Below the pieces are notes generated by a model. The model was not told where the DNA came from and searched no databases. It saw only the letters and a list, made by a program, of their open reading frames with translations. DNA of 21,617 nt from Ettlia oleoabundans (taxonomy: Eukaryota > Chlorophyta > Chlorophyceae > Chlamydomonadales): positions 1-21,617 of the forward strand of contig JAAMXP010005217.1 of NCBI GenBank assembly GCA_019693395.1, written 5' to 3'. The translations under genes were made by a program, and so were the position numbers. Positions within the stretch are counted from its first letter, which is position 1. The number at the start of each line of letters is the position of its first letter. Below, one piece after another: positions 1-8,800 of the stretch.

Positions 1-42
1 ACCCCCACCCACACACACCCCAAAACATGCGGGCAGCCTCAC

Positions 43-1541
43 CTGAAGCCTCGAAGGAGTCGAATGAGAGGAAGCCAAATCCCTTTGAGATGCCTGTGTC
101 GGGGTCCCGCATGATCTTGGGGTTGGACACAATGACGCCAAAGGCGGAGAAGGTGTCGTATAGAAGCTGCGGTACAAAATGGGATGGGCCGGGCAGTACA
201 GGCCGGGGCATGTGAGGGCAACATACTTCGGAGGGTTCAACAGAAGAGGAGGGGAAGGTGTGCGCGAAACAAAGGCAATGTACGAGACGGCATGAGCATG
301 AGCTGCGCACTGGCCCTTGCAAGCGACTTGCCACGCTGCATCAGGCATAGGTGTGGTAAGCCCCTTGCTGTGTAGACCCTTGCAGGGCCTCCAATCGCAC
401 CAAGACACGCGTTAGCATTGTGTGACATGTGCCGGCGGCAGAAACAGTATTAGTAATGATTTTGTGAGTTTTGAGTTCATCCTTTTGTGAGTTTTGAGTT
501 CATCCTTACCTTCTCGTCCACCTCTGGGTCCAGCCCTCCAATGAACAGGTTAGCACCCACTTCCAGTGTGTTGCGGTCAGCTGCTGCCTTGTTCACACGC
601 AGCGGCTTGCCAAAGAGCTTCACCATGTTGAGGACCTGAGGCACAGCGGGAGTGAGGCCACGGCAGGGGACGGGCCGAGATGTGTGCAAGTGCCAGCAAA
701 GGGGGGGGAGCGGAACCCACCCACGCAACTTTCCAGGCATCTACCCGTCCACCCAGCTACAGGACTCTTCTAATCAGTCACAGTGCTCTACAGCTCCCGA
801 CAAAAAACGCTGTAGAATGGAGATCCTTTTGAGAGGCAGCTGTGTATCCACACATGCCCTCATCTAGCAGCATCCACAGCACGCACCCCAGGCCCCCATC
901 CAGCTGCGCAAGAGCCCCTCCAGCAACCCACTTGCACACCCACCTTGATTGCATAATCAGCATCTTCCTCGCCTCGAAACTCCACAAACCCATAACTCTG
1001 GTGCTCGCCGGTCACACGATCCTTGGGCATGTACACATTGACTGCAGAGCAAGGCACAGGAGCAGGTCGGTGAGAATGCAGGCAGGCGGGGAGTGGCGGC
1101 CGTGGTGGGAAGGAGGGAAGGGAAGGAGGCATGTGGGCGACAGGAACGAAGGGCGGGTGCTGTGCTGCATCTGCAAGCTTGGAAGGGCTCAACATGTGTG
1201 CGAAGCGGATTCTGATGCTGCTGCGATGGTACTTCTGGAAGGAGTCGCGCAGGGGGCTTGGTGACAGGCAGGCGGCTGGGAAGCACCCAGCCCGGGCTCC
1301 CCATGGGCTGCACCATAGAAGCCTTCTGCTGCCTGCCACTGGCCAAAGCTGCAGGCTCTGGCTTTTATATACGCTCACCTACGGGGCCTGCCTGCACAAA
1401 CAGCTCCCATATAAGCTCCTCATTGGCCTGGGGATCAATGTTTCCCACATAGCAAGTGGCGTCCTGGTTACGGTCGGCGGAGTGCACGCCAATCAGGTTG
1501 GAGCCCAGGCCCGCAGTGATGCGGCCACTCGCGGCCGACAT
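43..1541 (-). CDS. SF3B4: Splicing factor 3B subunit 4 (SAP49), N-terminal part, truncated by window edge
   Basis: SF3B4 is a subunit of the SF3b complex of U2 snRNP and helps tether it near the intron branch site in the nucleus. Exons in transcript order are 1541-1379, 1041-944, 635-510 and 166-43. All have GT donors, AG acceptors and compatible phases, giving about 170 residues; the rest lies left of base 1. The start is the ATG at 1541-1539, followed by a short leader and then [14 protein letters not shown], the RRM1 opening. RRM1 continues with [20 protein letters not shown] (RNP1-like) and YAIK. The linker [20 protein letters not shown] leads into RRM2, with [17 protein letters not shown] and [12 protein letters not shown]. 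This order and wording match SF3B4 closely. The Pro-rich C-terminal half is outside the window. The donor at 42-41 is visible, so coding continues further left. Divergent from QPT. Confidence 0.93.
460..505. repeat. Perfect 23-bp tandem duplication in SF3B4 intron 3
   Basis: Bases 460-482 and 483-505 are two identical 23-bp copies of a T/G-rich unit (ttttgtgagttttgagttca plus tcc). The array ends four bases from the 5' splice site of the minus-strand SF3B4 intron (exon end 510, donor 509-508), so it forms the beginning of that intron. Confidence 0.9.
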
Positions 1542-2030
1542 AATGGCGGCCGGAGGGCTCCGCCTGGATGCTGATCAGGGACCAGCGGCAACCAGGCCGC
1601 TACAGACAGCGCCGCTACCCACGCCGCGCGATGGGCGGGGATGCGCCCTCTGACACGCTGTCGCCGCCTTGACGATGTTCTTCCGCAGTTGCAAAAGCTA
1701 CAGGCCGCCGGCCAACAGCGTCAAGCGAGGTGATGGCACGTTTGGCCCTTTTGCGAAGCCTACGCTCTCCAGCACCGTTAGGCGGCGCGATCAGTATAGG
1801 CTGCCGGTGCCCCAGTACCAAACTCGACGAGTTTCGGCTCTGCCGCTTTCTTCAGCCTTCATGCAACATTCGGGGGGCCGTTCCGGGCCTAGTCAAGCGC
1901 ATTTACCCTCGAACTCGCATCAGCGGCACCATATTATAGATTTCAAGCTGTCATATCACGCCAGAGCCCTCGTCGTGCAGCAGCATGCAGTGGCGCGAGG
2001 ACTGGTGGGCACACGGCACTGCTTGCCCTG
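1542..2030. promoter_or_regulatory. Divergent intergenic region between SF3B4 and QPT
   Basis: These 489 bp separate the ATG codons of two divergently transcribed genes and must hold both 5' UTRs and core promoters. For QPT, tattata at 1932-1938 is a possible TATA-like element about 95 bp before the ATG. I see no clear TATA for SF3B4. Out-of-frame ATGs at 1861 and 1985 precede the QPT start; the one at 1985 opens a 61-codon frame overlapping the main start, so the true transcription start may lie 3' of 1985. No other gene was seen. Confidence 0.5.
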
Positions 2031-3451
2031 ATGCGCTTGCAAATACATGCACCACCCGGCGATCAATCTCAAACTTTGGGGAAGCCTGCCGCCCGGCTGA
2101 CCGGCTGCCATTCTGCTGCCGCCTGCAGGAAGGGTGCCGCCGCCAGCTTTGCGCCCGTGTCCCCACCTGAGCACCCAACGTACGACGTGTATGCTGTCAT
2201 AGATGCTGCACTGGCAGAGGATGCAGGGGACCTGGGAGACATCAGCACCCTCTCAACGTGAGCCACCACAGTGTGTGCCGCCGAGGCGGCCTGGCGCTAC
2301 CGCCGCTTGCCCTACCGCCTCCCGATCTATGAAATGAGGGTTGCAAGGAAAGCGGCGCCGGGGGGGCTGATGTACCTGCATCAACCCCAAGATGGGGCAG
2401 TGCAGGAGCTGCAATGCTATTTCATGTGCCAAAGTGCACAATTGACCGGTATCCCCCCCCGCATTTCACCCTCTACTTGTGCAGTGTCTTTTGCGTCTGC
2501 ACTTAGGCACAGTGCCGTTCCTTCCCGCCCGCGCTTTCTCACATGAATCTCCTGCCCTCCTCCATCTGCGCAGCGTTCCAGAGGGAACACAGGCCACAGC
2601 CACCTTCCTGGCCAAGGCTGCCGGGGTGCTGGCAGGCGCCTGGGTGGCTCATGCCGTGTTTGCGCGAGTCGACCCCTCGGTGCAAGTGTCCTGGCGATTG
2701 AAAGACGGCGAGCTCGTGCAGCCAGGCCAGATCATTGCAGAAGCACGCGGCAGTGCCAGGTGTGCAGGATTTGAAACTGCTGGGCGCCCTGCTGCCGCAT
2801 GAGGGGCGGTGGCCCCTGCTGTTCCTTTGTATATACATCATGAAGCGCACACCATGCCGCTCGATTAGTACGGATCCCGCCGCCCAGTCCAGGGGGTTGT
2901 TACCTTTGCAGCACTCCATCCTTGCTATGTTCCATCAAGGCTTCCGTTGCATACCACGAATATCGCATGCCACAAATCTGCACCCCCTGATTCCACGGTC
3001 AGAGTGCCACAGCAGCGCAATCCTTGTGCTGAGTTTGAGCCCGCCACAAGTAACTGTTGTGCTTAGCTTGGTCGTGCTGCAGGTCCATCCTTGTGGCGGA
3101 GCGTGTGGCGCTTAACTTCATGCAGCGCATGAGCGGCATAGCCACCTTCACGCGCCACATGGTGGACGCTGTGCAGGTGGTGACGGGCAGCTGCCGCTAA
3201 TCATCCCTGCTGCCGCCACTACGTGCAACCTCGCCCTGCTGCTGCTGCTGCTGCTGCTGCCGCTGCCGCTATACGCATTCTGGATCCTGCTGCTGCTGCT
3301 GATGCCGCTGCCGCTATACGCATTCTTTGTCCTGCTCCTGGTGCTGATGCTGCTGCCGCTGCCGCTGCTGATGGCCAGCAGGGATAATATTCTGCACAGC
3401 TGCACAGCTCCGGTAGCTCCTTCTTTGCAGAGTCATGCCTCACACCGCTCC

Positions 3452-3484
<33 letters not shown>

Positions 3485-5377
3485 TAAGCGGCGGTTCTGG
3501 TAAAATGCCTCTCCACGGCCGGTCTTAAAACAAAGTTTCTATGCCCTGAGGTACACCGCTTATGTACCGCCGTGCAACCGCTGTACTGCAGGGTACGCGT
3601 GCCACTGTCTTGGAGACGCGCAAGACTGTGCCCGGGCTGCGGCTGCTGGACAAGTGGGCGGTGCTCATCGGGGGCGGCAGGAACCACCGCATGGGTAAGT
3701 GAGAGGGGCGCTATGCTGACCATGCCACCATGACTGCTTTCAGGCATCGGTCCCCTCTTTGTCATATATACTGGAGGGAAGTGGGTAGTGTATGTGCTGC
3801 CCTCTGGTGCGGCCGCGGTGGATGGCGGCCACCTGTGGTGCTGAGGCTGCTGCGCCTGAGGCCGGCTCGCTTTCTTTCCACATCGTACTGGAAAGTTTCA
3901 GTACCTTCTAAATAGCGACAGCCGGCAGTGCTTCTGCCCCCCGCTCATCGTGACAGATCATGCCGTGCCTGCTGTGCCCCCGGGAAACTTGCTGTGCCTG
4001 CTGTGGTGCAGGGCTGTACGACATGGTCATGATCAAGGACAACCACATCGCGGCAGCAGGGGGCATCGAGGCGGCAGTGCGCGGCGCAGAGGTGGGTCTA
4101 CGTTTCTATGTTGTGTCGCCACAACTGCTGCCTCAACCGGCCACAAACCATGCGGGCATCTCGGAACCTTGCCCTGCCCACATGCACAGCCCTTGTGTTT
4201 TCTGTGTGTTGCACTTATACAAATCCCTCAAGGCTACAGCGCCCAACCGAACACAACTGCAACCAGTGGGCTGATTGCCACATGCCAGTGCGTGTGCATG
4301 TCAGTACACATGCATGCCAAAGCAAATACCCATCTTGGCCTTGTTGTCCTCAGGAGTTTATGAGAGCCAGGGGCATCCGGCGGCCCCTTGAGGTTGAAAC
4401 CCGCACCCTTGATGAGCTGCGACAGGTGGTGTCACTGCTGGATTCTGCAGCACCAGCAACGGGACCAGCAGCAGCAGCAGCAGCAGCGGCGGAGCTAAAT
4501 GGCGGCAGCGGCGGCGGCAGCGGGGCAGGTGAGGGCGGCGAGAGTGGCAGGAATGGCAGCGGGTGTGGCGGCATGATCACTCGCATCATGTTGGACAACA
4601 TGACGCGGAAGAGCCCCGATGCTCCAGGTGAGCAGTTCTTGCTGGATTGCTTGCTCGCTCACTCCCTGGCTTGCTTGCGTGCGTGCGTGCTTGCTTGCTT
4701 GCCACTGTCGATCCAATGACTCTCAGTCTTGAGAGCTGGTTGCAATAAACATCCGTGCCAGCCATCAGCTGCTGTTTCTGTGCTAGCTTGCTGACTGGCT
4801 GGCACTTGTAACTTGTCCCCGCAGCCGGGCTGGATGTGAGCATGCTGCGGGAAGCCATGGCTCTGATAGGAGACAGGCGGATAGAGACGGAGGCTTCTGG
4901 GAACGTGACTCTGGAAACCGTCAGGCGAGTGCCAGACCTTACCCTGCAGTTGCAGCTTGCTCTGTGTTTGCGTCGTGTGATGGTTGTGCCACTACTGCTC
5001 TTAATGGTGATGTTGAACAACCCTGGCAGCTGTGGTGGTAGGCTGTTGGTGGGCGCTTCACAGAAGTGCTGCAGGCAATGGCAGGGGTCAGTCAGGCTTG
5101 AAGCCTTCCTGGACAGCGGGGCGGCAGAGGGATGTGTGTCTAGGGTGCCGCTGCCAGTTGAAAAGTGGGGTGGTGGTCGTCCTTTGTGTGTATTGGCTAT
5201 CTGGCTGCACCTCAACACAGATGCCAGTCGTCCACCTTCGTGGTTCCCAAAGGTACTCCTTTCCCTTCCAACCCACGCAGGGTGATTGCCGAGACGGGTG
5301 TGCAGTTTATTTCCTGCGGCGCTTTGACCCACAGCGTCACCGCCCTCGACATCTCACTCAACATTCAGACACAGTGA
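2031..5377 (+). CDS. QPT: Quinolinate phosphoribosyltransferase (nicotinate-nucleotide pyrophosphorylase), probably plastid-targeted
   Basis: Converts quinolinate and PRPP to nicotinate mononucleotide, CO2 and PPi in de novo NAD synthesis. Exons: 2031-2257, 2574-2759, 3083-3176, 3592-3694, 4012-4091, 4354-4627, 4825-4924, 5281-5377; 386 aa. The first ~50 residues are rich in Ala, Arg, Ser and Pro and poor in acids, as in plastid transit peptides. The N-terminal domain starts near [14 protein letters not shown]. The barrel carries the family signatures [11 protein letters not shown] (149-159), [10 protein letters not shown] (177-186), [13 protein letters not shown] (196-208), KDNH (212-215), EVETRT (243-248) and MLDNM (309-313), then EASGNVT and SCGALTHS. 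Catalytic Arg, His and Lys positions appear intact. Oddities: a ~40-residue Ala/Gly/Ser-rich insertion (264-303) between EVETRT and LDNM, and a GC donor on the last intron. The start is the first ATG in this frame; an extra 5' exon cannot be excluded. Confidence 0.95.
3236..3480. repeat. CTG trinucleotide repeat tracts in QPT intron 3
   Basis: QPT intron 3 (3177-3591, 415 nt) contains (CTG)8 at 3236-3259 and (CTG)9 at 3454-3480. Between them are interrupted CTG/CCG runs. A partial 45-bp-period duplication is marked by two copies of gccgctatacgcattct, with atacgcattc at 3271-3280 and 3316-3325. The tracts read CTG on the sense strand. They are spliced out under the model given here, and no conserved QPT sequence lies within them. 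Confidence 0.85.
4640..4702. repeat. Imperfect tetranucleotide (CTTG / GTGC) repeat in QPT intron 6
   Basis: Just after the donor of QPT intron 6 (4628-4824) is a run of imperfect 4-base units: gcttgctcgctcact, then cttgcttgcgtgcgtgcgtg, then cttgcttgcttg. This is a simple-sequence tract with no coding role under the gene model. Confidence 0.7.
4925..5280 (+). other. GC-AG intron (QPT intron 7)
   Basis: The exon before this intron ends ...ACC GTC AG and the intron starts gcgagt, giving AG|GCGAGT, a GC donor with otherwise good consensus. The acceptor is acgcag at 5275-5280. Only this pairing gives phase-2 continuity from [12 protein letters not shown] into [18 protein letters not shown], as conservation requires. 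The nearest GT (4929) would shift the frame. Confidence 0.85.
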
Positions 5378-5855
5378 GGCAACGGACGACTGTGTGAGGC
5401 GCGCATAAACAGCTTCTCCGTACCTTGGACACTTCTGTCTGTGACTGGTTTCTATATTCTTGCACTAGAAGATTGCAACACCGTAGGCAGCAAGAGGACG
5501 TGATTGTTACGTGACTAAGCCCAGTGCAACAAAACTGGTGCACGAATTTTGCCTGCTTGCTGTAAGTGCATGCCCGTATTTTACAACAGCTTTTTACAAC
5601 AGCTCCAGCAAGCTGTAAAGCCAACGTTTTGCACCACCCGGAACAACCCTGCCTGGCTTCTAATGCAACACTCTGTGAGTTCTGCTTCCTGATATGAGCC
5701 AGTGCAAGGGCCTGCCGGTCATTCAGTACCGCAAGTCCTGCCCTGGTTGCTGAGTCAGAGTCAAATCCAGGGGGGCAACTCTGCCCACTACTGGGTGCAG
5801 CAAGTATAGAAATTCCAACCGTGGTTCCTGGACCCAACCACAGACAGAAGCGCAT
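5378..5855. terminator. Convergent 3' region of QPT (+) and the SHPRH-like gene (-)
   Basis: These 478 bp lie between two convergent stop codons. Green-algal TGTAA polyadenylation motifs occur on the plus strand at 5561-5565 and 5614-5618. On the minus strand (ttaca in the given strand) they occur at 5581-5585 and 5594-5598, inside a short direct repeat of ttttacaacagc. The two sets interleave, so the mature 3' UTRs probably overlap or nearly abut. No further gene is visible. Confidence 0.55.
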
Positions 5856-8800
5856 TCAGCCAGGCGCAGCCGCCGCGGCAGTTGCAGCCGCTCGGGCCAC
5901 CGCCGCCGCCGCCGCACGCTGCCTGGGGCTTAGCACAGGCTCTCTGCCCCCGCTGCTGCCGTCCCTATCTCCTACCGGGTCGTTTTGCTCTATTTCGTCC
6001 AGCTCTTCTGCCTCCTCCATGTTTTCATCAGGCTGCCTCAGCAGCTGTGCCACGTCACGCACAGTCAGCGCACACGCCTCCTTGCTGCCGCCCACCCGCT
6101 TCACTGCACAGCAAAAGGGAAGTGGCCCCGTGGGTGTGGGAGCTGTTGGTTCGGGCAAACCGGATGGCTGTGGCACTTGTCAAACCATTTGCCAAACCGT
6201 TTGCCAATGAACCAAGCAGCTGAGAAGGAAGAGGAGGCAGCAAGCAGAGGCAGGCGTTGGAGCATTAGCTGGCAGCGCGGGGAGGTGGCTAACACAAGAC
6301 GATGGCGACTTTTGTGACTAAATGGCAGCGATATGGAAGCGTCGATCGCCTGCCAGGCAACTCCATCCATGAGCAACCGTTTTTAAGCAGTTGCACACAC
6401 TGTAATCTATGTAGTGCTACAGATAGTTGTACAACGGACATTACACAAATAAACGTATGCAGAACACCCACCTGATGCCGCCGACAGGTCCATAGCCGCC
6501 GCCCGCTGCTGGCACAGGCGGTGCACGTTCTCCTCAATCGTCCTCTCCACCACAAACCTGCGGAGGGGTGGGTGCCGCCAGGCGTGTGTTGCGCAGGGTT
6601 CAGCAGGCTGTGAGTATTGCCACGAACACGCCGGATGGCTCGATGACCCTAGAAAAATTTAGGAGGCAGGAACAGCCCCTAGGTGCCCCAGAAGATTGCT
6701 GGGTTAAACCGGGATACATCCAATCTACCCATTGCTTGCTGGGTTCGCGGGGAACCAAACTCACTCCACAGCCCGGCACCTGCTCCCGTGCTGCACCTCC
6801 AACGCACCCCTGTATGTCAGAGCCAGGTTCCTCAGACTCTCATTGCACAAGCAGCTACAGTTGACTCTCACTCGCCTGTGCACATGGGTGGGTTTCAGCT
6901 GGCCGATGCGATCCACCCTTCCCACCGCCTGCGCCTGTACAGCTGGGTCAAGCAAGGGTTCCACCAGCACCACATGCTGGGCCTCCGTCAGGTTCAGACC
7001 GTTGGCACCCTGCTTCACCAGCAGCAGCAGCACCCGTGGCGGCTGGCCACGCCTGCTGCCGGCTGCTGCGGGAGCGGAGGCGGCAGCGGCGGCCTTGCTG
7101 GACCTGTAATCGGCAGAATGGTGGGACGGGGGACAGTTGAGGCGAAGGAGGCAGAAGTGGAGATTAGGAGGTCAGTTTGAGGTAGGTTAATGGCTGTTGG
7201 CCCTCGGACCAGCGAGGCTGGAGGGTGTCGCTGAACTCTGCAGCTGGGCACCCCACAACGGCCACACAACACCAGTGCACACCCACTTGGCAAGACAATG
7301 TGCTGTGCAGCTGTGCTGTGCTGTGCACAACTGCACATACCCTGGGACTGCTGCTGCGGCCACGGCCGCGTCATGGCTGCTGCGAAACTCCGCCACTGCT
7401 GCCTCAAACTTCTTGCTTGAGCGGGGGTAGAGGTGCGGCAGACCATTGGTGGTGAGCGCGTGGCTGCAGGCGGGCAAGATGCAATATAAGGTGTTAAGAA
7501 GAAGGAACTGAAAGGGCGTGAAGAGGAAAGCTTCAGCATCAAGGCATTCATGTAAGGTTCTTGACTTTAGGTAAGGGTTCGCCCGCCGTGTGCAGGGCAG
7601 GGAGGGCGCGTGTGCTGCCATGTGTAGAAGACAGTACCCAATTGCCATGCCGCCCACCTGATTAAATCGAGGACGTCCTTCCAAGTGCTAAACACCAGCA
7701 TGCGGTTGTTGGGGTCCCGACGGCTGAGCCACAACAGGCGCGACACCACCGCCTCCAGCTGCGAGCAATGCAACGGTGGCGGCGGCGGATGGCGGCGGTC
7801 AGAAAAGCGCAGTGACAGTGACAGGCGCAGCGGTGAAGGAAAGTCGGCGGCAAGCGGCTCGCCAACAAGCAACAGGAATTTTGGGTCACAACGAGAAAGA
7901 TCGCTTCCGGCCGAGAGAGTTCTGGCGACGTCTCGAAGGCGCCAGAAATACAGCCGTACCCCCCTTATAAACCCGGAAACATTGGGAGTTTCCACATTTC
8001 CCTCTTTCATTGCGCATACAGAGTCTCGTTGTCCGTGTTCAACGACGCGCACCCTCGGCAGAAAACCTGTTTCTCCGCAGGGTAAGTGCAACCCCGCATG
8101 TTTCCCACCTAGTCCGCACGCACGGTATTTGCTAAAAAGCTGGTACACAATCACGGCCAGCTCGGTGGGGCCGCCGAGGCAACTGGGTTGCAGCGGCAGC
8201 AGGGACGGCAGCACCCTGCCGCCAGCGCCCCGGCGAGGCGCCCCTGGCCTGGCCTGGCCTTCTGCCTGCCAGAGCCATAAAGCATTCAGGGGTCGTGCCT
8301 TCTGGCTAGACATAACAAAAGCTGCAGCGGCGGTGGGGCGGTTGTAATAAATGCCCCCCTGCAAGCGCGCCCAGGGACACTGCTTGTGCTGCTGCGGCAA
8401 CGAAAACACACGGGAATGTGTGTTCGCCCCGTTGCCAGCGCGCCTTGCCCTTCCTTGCCGACCAACTTTAGTGTTCAACCTGAACCATGTTACTACTGCT
8501 AGCCCCTTCCCTTGCTTGTTGCGTGCAGGACACACAAACCTAACGCCCTAGGAGGTAGCAGCAGTGACGCCCTAGCAGTTGCTCAGTTAGCCAAGCAACC
8601 CTCGCAGCCACAGCGACAAAACAACAGCCGGCCTTGCAGCAGCACAGGTAGCAGTACGTCCGACAGCATGGACCCCTCAAAGTTCACACAGAAGGTGACG
8701 GAGATCCTGAACGCAGCCCAGGAGCTTGCGCAGGAGAACAGCCACCAGCAGATCACCCCCATCCATGTGGCCGTGGTCATGTTTGAGGACCCAGAGGGGG

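Noticed and set aside
860..1378. 172-codon minus-strand open frame over SF3B4 intron 1 and exon 2
   Set aside because: Only the part at 944-1041 is conserved ([18 protein letters not shown]). The rest is intron read-through bounded by good splice sites.
3148..3443. Minus-strand Ser- or Ala-repeat open frames over the CTG tracts
   Set aside because: Shadow translations of CAG/CTG repeats within a QPT intron, with no start context or conserved domain.
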